A DNA stretch of 64,000 bases from assembly GCA_050010115.1 (NCBI GenBank), contig JBEKLQ010000001.1, forward strand, positions 75,766 to 139,765, in the 5' to 3' direction. The notes beneath the pieces were generated by a model. That model was not told where the DNA came from. It saw only the letters and a program-made list of their open reading frames with translations, and ran no database searches. This document shows positions 31,705-40,356 of this stretch, piece by piece; the stretch's first letter is position 1, and each line of letters starts with the position of its first letter. The stretch is from JAKACA01 sp050010115. Its GTDB lineage: Bacteria; Actinomycetota; Acidimicrobiia; Acidimicrobiales; Bog-793. Both the position numbers and the translations under genes were made by a program.

Positions 31705-33395
31705 GAACCCGGCAACGAACCGCTGCCGATCGCCCACGGGCGGTGTTCCTGGCGGCATTCGTGGCGTTCTTCGCCGCCATCGCAGTATGGAGCATCGCCA
31801 CCCCGCTCATGGCCTCGCCCGACGAGCCGGTCCACGTAGCCAAGGCCGCAGCCGTGGTCCGTGGCGAGTGGACCGGCCGCCTCATCCCCGACGGCAGCAT
31901 CGGACTGCAGTCCAGCCCGCTCGGGGTCGTTCGGATACCGGCGGCGTACGCCAACCTCGGTGACCTCGTGCACTGTTACCAGTTCGACGCGGACAAGCCG
32001 GCGTCGTGCGCTCCGCCCTACCATGGGTCGAGCAAGACCGTCGACGACACCATCTACAACGCCCGCTACCAGCCGCTGTACTACGCGATCGTCGGGCTGC
32101 CGAGCCTCCTCACCGACTCAGCCACGGGCATCTATCTCATGCGGCTCGTCAGCGCGGCGCTGAGCGCCTTGTTCCTCGCCCTCGCGGTCATGGCAGCCGT
32201 GACGTGGTCCCGCTCCCGTCTCCTCCTGGCCGGGGTGATCGTGGCCTCCACGCCGTCGGTGTTGTTCTTCGCCGGTGTCGTGAACCCGAACGGCTTCGAG
32301 ATCTCGTTGTCGATCTGCCTGTGGACCTCCGCGCTGATCCTCGCCATGGAGCGCTTGAGACACCCGCCGTTGGGTCTCGTCGCCCTCGTCTCGGTGTCAG
32401 CCGGCGTCGAGGCGCTCGTCCGGTCGCTGTCGCCGTTCTGGGTCGTGCTCACGCTGCTGGCGGCCCTGACAGTTGCGGACTGGAAGGAGCTGTCGTCCTT
32501 CCTGAGGTCGCGCCGGGCGTGGGCCGGCGGGGCCTTCGCAGTCGTGTGCGGAGCCCTCGGGACGGCGTGGATCATCACCGAGCACTCCTTGAACGTCCTT
32601 CCGCCCAGTTCGCCCGTGCCGCGATCGGTGGGCGAGGGCCATCTGCTGGTGCTGGCGTTCTTGCGGACGTCGGGGTACTACAGCGAGATGTTGAGCCGTT
32701 TTGGGTGGTTGGTCGCACCGTCGCCCTACCTCACGTACCTCCTCTTCACGATGCTGCTCGGGTGGCTGGCGTTCGGAGCGCTCGGGACCGCCTCCGCCCG
32801 CCGCATCACCGTTCTCCTCGCGACGGTCGTCGCCGTGGTGGTGATACCGGTCCTGATCTCAGCGGCGCAGGCGCATCGTTTGGGTATCACCTGGCAGGGG
32901 AAGGACACGCTGCCGCTTGCCGTCGGGGTGCCGATCCTGGCGGCGACGCTGATCGCCAATTCCTCGCTCGCCGAGGTGCGCGTGTTCCGTACCCGATCGG
33001 TCGGGCTGGTGGCCGTCACGGCCGCGATCGCGATCGTGACGGCCCTTTGGGGAGACCTGCGGCGCAATGCCGTCGGTGACGCCGGCCCGAACCTCTCGTT
33101 CCTCCACGCGGCGTGGCAGCCGCCGCTCGGCATCGCCGGCGTGTTCATCTTCGGGCTGGTGGCGACCGGTGCCCTGGCCACGATGTTCGCCGTGCTCGGG
33201 ACGCCTCCCCCACTACCACGGTCACGCTCGCGGGTCTCGTACCTTGCTCCTGGCACGGCATCGCCGGCTGGCCCGGCATCGCCGGCATCGCCGGTCGCGC
33301 TCGACGCGCTCGACGCGCTCGACCCAACGCCCGGCTCGGACGAGCCCGCGCGCCTCCAATCCGTTGAATCTGACAAAGGAGCCGACGATGCCTGA
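31701..33395 (+). CDS. DUF2142-like polytopic membrane protein
   Basis: This 564-residue protein has about ten to twelve hydrophobic segments. After the first one comes MASPDEPVHVAKAAAVVRGEW, the SPDExxH-type acidic loop of DUF2142 proteins, which resembles the catalytic first loop of GT-C glycosyltransferases. GTG overlaps the YfhO-like gene by 4 bp, so the two are co-translated and probably act on one surface glycan. The cytoplasmic C-terminus is a simple repeat of Ala/Ser/Pro, then ALDALDALD (33297-33324). No experimental function is known for the family. Confidence 0.75.
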   Translation: MRTRQRTAADRPRAVFLAAFVAFFAAIAVWSIATPLMASPDEPVHVAKAAAVVRGEWTGRLIPDGSIGLQSSPLGVVRIPAAYANLGDLVHCYQFDADKPASCAPPYHGSSKTVDDTIYNARYQPLYYAIVGLPSLLTDSATGIYLMRLVSAALSALFLALAVMAAVTWSRSRLLLAGVIVASTPSVLFFAGVVNPNGFEISLSICLWTSALILAMERLRHPPLGLVALVSVSAGVEALVRSLSPFWVVLTLLAALTVADWKELSSFLRSRRAWAGGAFAVVCGALGTAWIITEHSLNVLPPSSPVPRSVGEGHLLVLAFLRTSGYYSEMLSRFGWLVAPSPYLTYLLFTMLLGWLAFGALGTASARRITVLLATVVAVVVIPVLISAAQAHRLGITWQGKDTLPLAVGVPILAATLIANSSLAEVRVFRTRSVGLVAVTAAIAIVTALWGDLRRNAVGDAGPNLSFLHAAWQPPLGIAGVFIFGLVATGALATMFAVLGTPPPLPRSRSRVSYLAPGTASPAGPASPASPVALDALDALDPTPGSDEPARLQSVESDKGADDA

Positions 33396-34494
33396 CATCG
33401 AGATCGGAAGCGGTAAGTCCTCCCGGCGGGGCTACGGCCTCGATGACGTGGCCATCGTGCCCTCACGGCGGACCCGCGACCCCGAGGATGTGGACCTGTC
33501 GTGGCGGATCGAGGGGTACGACTTCGGTTTGCCGCTCGTGGCCGCCGCCTCCGACGCGGTCGTGAGCCCGGACTCCGCCATCGGGATCGGCCGGGCCGGC
33601 GGCTTGGCCGTGCTCAACTTGGAGGGCCTCTGGACACGCTACGAGGATCCTCTGCCGCTGTTCGACGAGATCGCCTCGCTGGCGCCGGCCGTCTCGACTC
33701 GCAGGCTGCAGGAGCTGTACTCGCAACCCGTGCGTCCCGATCTCGTCACCGAGCGGATCCGCCAGATCGCCCTTGCCGGAGTGGTGACGTGCGCCTGCCT
33801 CTCGCCGCAACGGACCGTCCAGTTCGCCAAAGCGGTAGTCGACGCCGCGCTCGACCTGTTGGTGATCCAAGGGACCGTCGTCTCTGCGGAGCACGTGTCG
33901 ACGCGTTCGGAGCCGCTCAACTTGAAGCGCTTCATCAGGGAGTACGACATCCCGGTGATTGTCGGTGGGTGCGCCTCGTACCCGGCCGCCCTCCATCTCA
34001 TGAGGACGGGGGCCGTTGGTGTGCTCGTCGGCGTCGGGACCGGCAGCGCTTCCACGACCTGGAACGTGCTCGGCCTCGGGGCTCCGCACGCGACGGCCAT
34101 CGCCGATGCAGCCGGCGCGAGGAGCCGCCACCTCGAGGAAACGGGCGTCTACGTTCACGTGATCGCCGACGGCGGGATGTCCACCGGCGGCGATATCGCC
34201 AAGGCGATCGCTTGCGGCGCCGACGCGGTCATGATCGGCTCGCCCCTGGCGGCAGCAAGCGACGCCCCGGGGAAGGGACGGTACTGGGAGGCGGCGGCGG
34301 CGCACCCGACACTGCCCCGTGGCTCGCTGATGGAGGTCCCGGCTCGCGGCTCCCTCACTGAGATCCTGCTCGGTCCGGCTCACGCTCCGGACGGTGCCCT
34401 CAACCTCTTCGGGGCGCTCCGGGCGGCCATGGCGATGTGCGGGTACGCGTCCGTGCGCGAGTTCCACAAGGCCGAGGTCACTGTCGCGGGATAG
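33388..34494 (+). CDS. guaB3: GuaB3-family IMP dehydrogenase-related protein
   Basis: This 368-residue TIM-barrel protein lacks CBS domains. The start IEIGSGKSSRRGYGLDDVAIVPSRRTRDPEDVDLSW is the GuaB3 signature found across actinobacteria, and HVIADGGMSTGGDIAKAIACGADAVMIG is the shared IMPDH/GMPR phosphate site. The catalytic-loop motif GVGxGSxCTT reads GVGTGSASTT (215-224), with Ser222 where the catalytic Cys would be. It is therefore unlikely to be a standard IMP dehydrogenase. ATG at 33388 overlaps the previous gene by 8 bp; the long upstream frame belongs to that gene's shadow. Confidence 0.9.
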   Translation: MPDIEIGSGKSSRRGYGLDDVAIVPSRRTRDPEDVDLSWRIEGYDFGLPLVAAASDAVVSPDSAIGIGRAGGLAVLNLEGLWTRYEDPLPLFDEIASLAPAVSTRRLQELYSQPVRPDLVTERIRQIALAGVVTCACLSPQRTVQFAKAVVDAALDLLVIQGTVVSAEHVSTRSEPLNLKRFIREYDIPVIVGGCASYPAALHLMRTGAVGVLVGVGTGSASTTWNVLGLGAPHATAIADAAGARSRHLEETGVYVHVIADGGMSTGGDIAKAIACGADAVMIGSPLAAASDAPGKGRYWEAAAAHPTLPRGSLMEVPARGSLTEILLGPAHAPDGALNLFGALRAAMAMCGYASVREFHKAEVTVAG

Positions 34495-34519
34495 GCGCAG
34501 GGCCGGCGAAAGGAGCCTT

Positions 34520-34525
34520 TAGGCT
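34520..34525 (+). promoter_or_regulatory. -10 element (TAGGCT) for a leaderless pcrA transcript
   Basis: TAGGCT ends 7 nt before the ATG at 34533, in the 38-bp spacer after guaB3. An AAAGGAG sequence at 34508-34514 is too far from the ATG (18 nt) to act as its ribosome site. Confidence 0.5.
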
Positions 34526-34532
34526 CGGATCG

Positions 34533-36986
34533 ATGCCCGGGCTGGACGAAGAGTGGGACCTGTTCGGGGATCTCCCGCCTCTCCCACCACTGCCGGTCCA
34601 CTCGGCGCCGTCGGCGACGGGGGCGCTGGCAGCGACGGCAGCGCCACCCACGCCGCCTCCCACTCCGGCGCTCGACGAAGCGACGCTCCTCGAGGACTTG
34701 AACCCGGTGCAGCGCGCCGCCGTACAGCACTGCGACGGTCCGCTCGTCGTCGTCGCCGGCGCCGGGTCCGGCAAGACCCGGGTGCTGACGCGCAGGATCG
34801 CCTCGCTCGTCGCCCGGGGTGTCCCGCCGTGGCGCATCCTGGCGATCACCTTCACGAACAAGGCGGCCCAGGAGATGAGGCGCCGAGTCGTCGAGCTGGT
34901 GGGCGAGGACGCCGATCGCATGTGGGTGTCGACGTTCCACTCGGCCTGCGTGCGCATCCTGCGCCGCAACGCCGATCTCATCGGCTACCGCTCGAACTTC
35001 ACGATCTACGACGACAGTGACTCTCGCCGCCTGATCGAGCACATCCTCGGCGATCGCGGCGTCGACCAGAAGCGCTTCCCGCCCCGCGTCGTCGCCGCCG
35101 CCATCAGCCAGGCGAAGTCGGAGCTGCTCGACGTCGACGCCTACGACCGCCGGGCCACCACGCTGTACGAGCGGAGGATCGCCGAGACGTACGCGGAGTA
35201 CGAGCGCCGGCTCGTCGAGGCCAACGCGATGGACTTCGACGACCTCCTCGTCCGTGTCGTCCGGCTCTTCCGGGAGCATGTCGATGTGCTGGAGCGGTAC
35301 CAGCATCGTTTCCTGCACGTGCTGGTCGACGAGTACCAGGACACAAACCCGGCCCAGAACGAGATCGTCATGCTGCTCGGGCGCGCCCACCGCAACGTGT
35401 GCGTCGTGGGCGACACCGACCAGAGCATCTACCGCTTCCGTGGGGCCGAGATGCGCAACCTCCTCGACTTCGAGTCGACGTTCCCCGACGCCGAGGTGCT
35501 GCTGCTCGAGCAGAACTATCGCTCCACGCAGACGATCCTCAGTGCCGCCAACGCCGTGATCACGAACAACCTCGTGCGCCAGCCCAAGCAGCTGTGGAGC
35601 GCGCTCGGGGAGGGCTCGAAGATCCGCCGATACCGGGCCAACGACGAGACCGACGAGGCGTCGTTCGTGGCCGGCGAGATCCTCTCGCTCGCGAGCACCC
35701 ACAGCGTCGACTACCGCGAGATCGCCGTCTTCTACCGTACGAACGCGCAGTCACGCGCCCTCGAATCTGCGTTGATGGAGCAGGGCGTGCCCTACCAGGT
35801 CATCGGGGGGACTCGGTTCTACGACCGGCGCGAGATCCGCGACTCGCTGGCGTACCTCCGCCTGGCGGAGAACCCGGGCGATGAGGTGTCGCTGCGCCGG
35901 GTGCTCAACGTCCCTCGCCGTGGCGTCGGCGACACGACGCTCTCCCGGCTCGTCGCCTTCGCCCGGGAGCAGCAGATCACGTTCGCCGAATCGCTGCGGC
36001 GAGCTGATGAGGCGGGGGCGTCGGGCAGGGCCCTCTCGGGCATCTCGGAGTTCTTGGAGCTGATCGCCGAGCTCTCCGGTCGCGGCGTGTCGCAGCCGCC
36101 GGCGGACGTGCTCGGTGAGGTTCTCGACCGGACCGGGTATCTCGACATGCTGGAAGCCGAAGCGTTGAGCGGCGGGGCGAGGGCCATCGAGGCCGAAGGC
36201 CGTCTCGAGAACCTTTCAGAGCTGCTGTCGGTGGCGACCGCATTCGGCGACGTGGGTGGCTTCCTGGAGTCGGTGTCCCTCGTCGCTGCCGCCGACGAAG
36301 CAGCCGACGGACCGGCAGTCTCCCTCATGACCTTGCATGGAGCGAAAGGGCTCGAGTTCCAAGTGGTGTTCCTCACCGGTTTGGAGGAGGGCGTGTTCCC
36401 TCACAACCAGACGCTGGCGGAGCCGGACGAGCTCGAAGAGGAACGCCGCCTCTGCTACGTCGGGATCACGAGGGCTCGGGAGCAGCTGTACGTCACCCAC
36501 ACGTGGCGGCGGCTCCTGTTCGGCTCCTACCAGGACAGCCTGCCGAGCCGGTTCCTGAAGGAGATCCCCGAGGAGCTGATCGAGGACGTGGGTGGTGGCG
36601 TGATCCTCGGGCAGGGCCGGTGGGGTAGCGGCGGTTGGGGCGACCGCTACCGGCAGAGCTACGGCGCTGAGGCACAGCAGGAGCGGGCGACCGGCGGACG
36701 GTGGAACGCCGCTGGCCGCCCACTCGCGGACCGCCCACTCGCGGACCACCCGCTCACGGGGCGGGAGCGAGTGGCTGCGCTGGCCACGAGCGGAGCCCCC
36801 ACTACCTCGACCGGTGCCGAGCGGCTCAGGCTGGTCGCGGGTGAGGCAGTGGTCCATCCGCGCTTCGGAGCCGGTGTCGTCACCCACGTCGAAGGCGAGG
36901 GCGAGGAGATGAGAGCCGAGGTGCGTTTTGTGGAGGGTCGCGTGCGACGGTTCATCCTCCACCTCACGCCGCTCGCCCGCGTGTGA
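34533..36986 (+). CDS. pcrA: ATP-dependent 3'-5' DNA helicase, UvrD/PcrA type
   Basis: This superfamily 1A helicase acts in repair and removal of replication obstacles. The Q motif LNPVQ is at 56-60 and Walker A is AGAGSGKT at 75-82. Later come VDEYQDTN (motif II), GDTDQSIYRFRGA (III), LHGAKGLEFQVVFLTGLEEGVFPH (V) and RRLCYVGITRARE (VI). The C-terminus has a Tudor-like KOW end (VVHPRFGAGVVTHVEGEGEEMRAEVRF) known to bind RNA polymerase in PcrA. At 817 residues it has a Pro/Ala-rich N-terminal segment and a short repeat PLADRPLADHPLTG (36719-36758). Confidence 0.96.
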   Translation: MPGLDEEWDLFGDLPPLPPLPVHSAPSATGALAATAAPPTPPPTPALDEATLLEDLNPVQRAAVQHCDGPLVVVAGAGSGKTRVLTRRIASLVARGVPPWRILAITFTNKAAQEMRRRVVELVGEDADRMWVSTFHSACVRILRRNADLIGYRSNFTIYDDSDSRRLIEHILGDRGVDQKRFPPRVVAAAISQAKSELLDVDAYDRRATTLYERRIAETYAEYERRLVEANAMDFDDLLVRVVRLFREHVDVLERYQHRFLHVLVDEYQDTNPAQNEIVMLLGRAHRNVCVVGDTDQSIYRFRGAEMRNLLDFESTFPDAEVLLLEQNYRSTQTILSAANAVITNNLVRQPKQLWSALGEGSKIRRYRANDETDEASFVAGEILSLASTHSVDYREIAVFYRTNAQSRALESALMEQGVPYQVIGGTRFYDRREIRDSLAYLRLAENPGDEVSLRRVLNVPRRGVGDTTLSRLVAFAREQQITFAESLRRADEAGASGRALSGISEFLELIAELSGRGVSQPPADVLGEVLDRTGYLDMLEAEALSGGARAIEAEGRLENLSELLSVATAFGDVGGFLESVSLVAAADEAADGPAVSLMTLHGAKGLEFQVVFLTGLEEGVFPHNQTLAEPDELEEERRLCYVGITRAREQLYVTHTWRRLLFGSYQDSLPSRFLKEIPEELIEDVGGGVILGQGRWGSGGWGDRYRQSYGAEAQQERATGGRWNAAGRPLADRPLADHPLTGRERVAALATSGAPTTSTGAERLRLVAGEAVVHPRFGAGVVTHVEGEGEEMRAEVRFVEGRVRRFILHLTPLARV

Positions 36987-36995
36987 GGCCCTCGG

Positions 36996-38603
36996 TCAGG
37001 AGCCCGGGAGTGTGGGGGTCTTGCTGACGAATATCCGGTATGGGGCGTTGTGCACCAACTGGAAGTTCTGGGCGAAGAACGCCCGTAGCAGTGGCGACCA
37101 CGGAATGGGCGGATTGCCGGGGGCGATGACGACGAAACGAGCCAGGCGCAGCACTTGATCCCACTGCGATACGACAGTCGGGTTGTTCACGCCGAGGGTT
37201 GGGTTGCCGGCCGCTTTCTCGATGCCGGAGGGATCGGCGAGCATCGTGCAGCCGGAGGGCAGCTGGGCGAAACGATTGGCAAGGATGAGCGCTTCTGGGT
37301 TGTTCGAGACGACACAGGCTCCGTTCGGAACGAGGGAGTCGATCGCTGCGGCCGGGTTGGTGCCGTGCTTGATGAAGTAGGCCTCCTCGAAGTGGGCTTC
37401 CTTCGGCACCGTGACGCTGACGACGCCGATCATCAAGGCAACCGCCAGGATCGTGAAGCCTCCCGCCACGGTGGAGCTCATGTCGCTGGTGCTGATGCTC
37501 AGCGACGAGACGATTGAGAGGATCGTGCCGATCGTGTTGCCGAGCAGGATCGCGCCGAAGGCCGCGACGAGGTATGTGTAGGCGACCGGGATCTGCGAGG
37601 CGAGCAGCCCGATCGCGACGAGCCCGATGGTTGCGCCGAGGATCGCCCAGTCCTGCGTCGTCGACGTCGATGCGCGCGACACAGCAGCGACGACGACGAG
37701 GATGGCGATCACCACGGCGACGCCGAGGGCGAGGCTGCCCGGGTGCGTGATGCCGATCGGCGCTCCCAGGCCGAGAAGCTCGGAGATCCGGGTGCTGAGG
37801 CTGCCGGTGGAGTGCCCACCACCGCCCAGTTCCGAGACGACGACGTCGGTCCAAAAGGCACCCGGGGCGGCGAGGAAGAAGAGAATGCACGGCACCCCGA
37901 TGCCGATCGCGAGGCCACCGAGCACCCGCACGAGCGCCTGGCGCCACTGGATGGCCGCGCAGATGATGAGAACGATCGCCGGCACGACGGCCCATGGCTT
38001 GATGGCGATGGCGTAGCCGATGAACGCGCCGGCGAGCACGAGCCGGCCGCCCCGCACCAGTTCGCCTTGCTGGAAGGCTGCCGCGTAGGCCAGTAAGCAG
38101 AAGAACACGAGGTACGGCTCCAGCATGTACGAGCCGGTGGAGAGGTATGCGAAGGGGAACGTCGCGAACAGCACGCCGGCGATAAAGGTGCTGGCGATCC
38201 CGTGGTGCCGGGCGGTGAGACCGACAAGGAAGACATCGGCGACCGAGACGAGGCCTGTCACGACGCGCGCTGCGGACATCGCCGTGGCGGCGCTGCCGCC
38301 GTGGGTCACCCAGGCGAAGGGCAGCAAAAGGACGCTCATCCCCGGCGGTTGCGTCAGCACGAAGTCGTGGTAGGGGAGCTGGCCACGCGACAGGGCGATG
38401 GACGAGGCCAGATTCGTGCCGGCCTGCCGGAACGTGACACCGTCTAGTGCCAGATGCAGCGTCAGCTCGTGAACGACGAGGAAGACGGCGAGCACAGCTG
38501 GCGGGATCGCGATCGCCGCCGCCACCTGGGGGCTCGCCCACCACACTCCGGTCTCTGATCGCCGACGCACGAGCGGGATCGTACCTGGCCGCACCTGCTT
38601 CAC
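36996..38603 (-). CDS. GT-C-type membrane glycosyltransferase (ArnT/PMT-like)
   Basis: This 535-residue protein has about ten to twelve transmembrane segments. The loop after the first segment reads SRGQLPYHDFVLTQPPGMSVLLLP, matching the PYxDFxxxQPP pattern of GT39/GT83-like transferases that use polyprenyl-phosphate sugars. The C-terminal soluble part has no recognised motif. Its substrate is unknown. It is convergent with pcrA (9-bp gap) and divergent from the B12-binding gene. The GTG start at 38603 is taken; a longer opposite-phase open frame over the same DNA is a shadow. Confidence 0.78.
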   Translation of the reverse strand: MKQVRPGTIPLVRRRSETGVWWASPQVAAAIAIPPAVLAVFLVVHELTLHLALDGVTFRQAGTNLASSIALSRGQLPYHDFVLTQPPGMSVLLLPFAWVTHGGSAATAMSAARVVTGLVSVADVFLVGLTARHHGIASTFIAGVLFATFPFAYLSTGSYMLEPYLVFFCLLAYAAAFQQGELVRGGRLVLAGAFIGYAIAIKPWAVVPAIVLIICAAIQWRQALVRVLGGLAIGIGVPCILFFLAAPGAFWTDVVVSELGGGGHSTGSLSTRISELLGLGAPIGITHPGSLALGVAVVIAILVVVAAVSRASTSTTQDWAILGATIGLVAIGLLASQIPVAYTYLVAAFGAILLGNTIGTILSIVSSLSISTSDMSSTVAGGFTILAVALMIGVVSVTVPKEAHFEEAYFIKHGTNPAAAIDSLVPNGACVVSNNPEALILANRFAQLPSGCTMLADPSGIEKAAGNPTLGVNNPTVVSQWDQVLRLARFVVIAPGNPPIPWSPLLRAFFAQNFQLVHNAPYRIFVSKTPTLPGS

Positions 38604-38715
38604 GCGGGGATGCTGCCGGTGTCGAGGTTGGTGCGGCAGGGGCTCTCGACGGGTCTCGGCTCGCCGGGGAGCCTGCCGGGAGCCCGCCGGTATGCCGAGC
38701 CGTGCGGCCTATGGG

Positions 38716-38721
38716 TAGCAT
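38716..38721 (+). promoter_or_regulatory. Candidate -10 (TAGCAT) before the B12-binding gene
   Basis: TAGCAT ends 9 nt before the ATG at 38731, in the 127-bp divergent intergenic region. No Shine-Dalgarno is seen. Confidence 0.4.
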
Positions 38722-38730
38722 CAGCCCGAC

Positions 38731-39153
38731 ATGGAACGCCGATACCGCGTCGTCGTCGCAAAGCCGGGCCTCGACGGCCACGACCGAGGCGCCAAGGTGA
38801 TCGCCCGCGCGCTTCGGGACGCGGGCTTCGAGGTGATCTACACCGGGCTGCACCAAACGCCGGAGCAGGTCGTGGACGCAGTAGTACAGGAGGACGCGGA
38901 TGCCGTCGGGTTGTCCCTCCTCTCGGGCGCACACCTCACATTGGTACCGAGGGTCGTGGCGGGACTCCGGGCCGAAGGTCTGGACGACGTGCTCGTCATC
39001 TGCGGTGGGATCATCCCCGACAAGGACATCCCGGTGCTGAAGGAGGCAGGCGTGGCCGCGGTGTTCACGCCGGGCGCCCCGCTGCCCGAGATCGCCCGAT
39101 GGCTCGAGAACGCGCTGGACGAGCGTGAGCGCGCCTCAGCTGAACCAAGCTGA
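38731..39153 (+). CDS. Cobalamin-binding domain protein (acyl-CoA mutase small subunit-like)
   Basis: This 140-residue Rossmann-like domain binds adenosylcobalamin. It has the base-off/His-on motif DGHDRGAKVIARALRDAGFEVIYTG, whose His coordinates cobalt, then GLSLLSGAH and VICGGIIPDKD. It matches the C-terminal part of methylmalonyl-CoA mutase and the stand-alone small subunits of isobutyryl-CoA-type mutases. No large mutase subunit lies in the window. In Streptomyces a similar gene lies in the same pcrA-to-sucC interval, which supports the small-subunit reading. Confidence 0.88.
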   Translation: MERRYRVVVAKPGLDGHDRGAKVIARALRDAGFEVIYTGLHQTPEQVVDAVVQEDADAVGLSLLSGAHLTLVPRVVAGLRAEGLDDVLVICGGIIPDKDIPVLKEAGVAAVFTPGAPLPEIARWLENALDERERASAEPS

Positions 39154-39207
39154 TCGCTGCACGCTGACCCGAGCACCGGACCTACCCCCGATGAGGAGGA
39201 GCGCTAG

Positions 39208-40356
39208 GTGGACCTAGTCGAATATCAGGGCAAGCAGTACTTCGCGCGCTACGGGGTGCCCATCAGCGCCGGCCGCGTCGCCGACACGGTCGACGAGGCG
39301 CTAGCCGCCGCTGACGACGTCGGCTATCCGGTGGTTGTGAAGGCACAGGTACAAGTCGGTGGTCGTGGCAAGGCCGGCGGCGTCAAGCTCGCAGCCGATC
39401 GCGCCGAGGTGGAGCTGCATGCTTCCAACATCCTCGGCCTCGACATCAAGGGCCACATCGTCAAGCGGCTGTGGATCGAGCACGCCACCGACATAGCCAA
39501 GGAGTACTACGCGAGCTTCACGCTCGACCGGGCTTCCAGGAACCATCTGGCGATGGTGTCGGCTCGCGGCGGTATCGACATCGAGCAGGTGGCCGATGAG
39601 TCCCCCGAGGCGATCGCCCGGTTGCAGATCGATCCGCTCGACGGCCTCGACCAGCAGGCCGCGCTCCAGCTCGTGACCGACGCCGGTCTCGACGCTGAAG
39701 CCCTGGAGCAAGCGGCGCAGATCCTCGTGCAGCTCTACCGGTGCTACATCGAGGGGGATGCCGACCTCGTCGAGGTGAACCCACTCGTGCTCACGACCGA
39801 CGGGCGCGTGCACGCGCTCGACGCCAAGGTCACGCTGGACGACGACGCGGCGTTCCGGCACCCAGAGTGGTCCGAGATCGAGGCGATCGGGCACGTCGAC
39901 CAGCGGGAGCAACTCGCGAAAGAGAAGGGTCTCAACTACATCGGACTGAACGGGACGGTCGGCATCATCGCCAACGGCGCCGGGCTCGCCATGTCCACGC
40001 TGGATGTCGTCAACCAGGTCGGCGGGAGCGCAGCGAACTTCCTCGACATCGGTGGAGGCGCCAACGCCGAAGTGATGGCGAATGCCCTCGAGGTCATCAA
40101 TACCGACCCGAACGTCCAGGTGATCCTCGTCAACATCTTCGGCGGCATCGTCCGCTGCGACGAGGTCGCCCAGGGGATCCTGGACGCGCTCGAGCGAGTC
40201 GAGCTCTCGTCGCCGATCGTGATCCGCCTGGACGGGACGAACTCCAAGCAGGCACGCACGATGCTGGAGGACCACCGGTCCGGCCGACTCGTGCCGGAGC
40301 TCACCATGCTCGGTGCTGCCAAGCGGGCCGTCGAGATCGCAGGAGGCCGTTCGTGA
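39208..40356 (+). CDS. sucC: Succinate--CoA ligase (ADP-forming) subunit beta
   Basis: This subunit carries the ATP-grasp domain of succinyl-CoA synthetase in the TCA cycle. Signatures are VDLVEYQGKQYFARYGVPI, VVKAQVQVGGRGKAGGVKLA, EVNPLVLT and NIFGGIVRCDEVAQGI. At 382 residues it is typical. The GTG start follows a strong GAGGAGGAG ribosome site (39191-39199). The stop overlaps sucD by 4 bp. Confidence 0.97.
   Translation: MDLVEYQGKQYFARYGVPISAGRVADTVDEALAAADDVGYPVVVKAQVQVGGRGKAGGVKLAADRAEVELHASNILGLDIKGHIVKRLWIEHATDIAKEYYASFTLDRASRNHLAMVSARGGIDIEQVADESPEAIARLQIDPLDGLDQQAALQLVTDAGLDAEALEQAAQILVQLYRCYIEGDADLVEVNPLVLTTDGRVHALDAKVTLDDDAAFRHPEWSEIEAIGHVDQREQLAKEKGLNYIGLNGTVGIIANGAGLAMSTLDVVNQVGGSAANFLDIGGGANAEVMANALEVINTDPNVQVILVNIFGGIVRCDEVAQGILDALERVELSSPIVIRLDGTNSKQARTMLEDHRSGRLVPELTMLGAAKRAVEIAGGRS

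Noticed and set aside
36964..38934. A 656-codon open frame on the minus strand overlapping the GT-C gene.
   Set aside because: It encodes an Arg/His/Pro-rich sequence with no domain and lies out of phase with the clear membrane protein at 36996-38603; a high-GC shadow.
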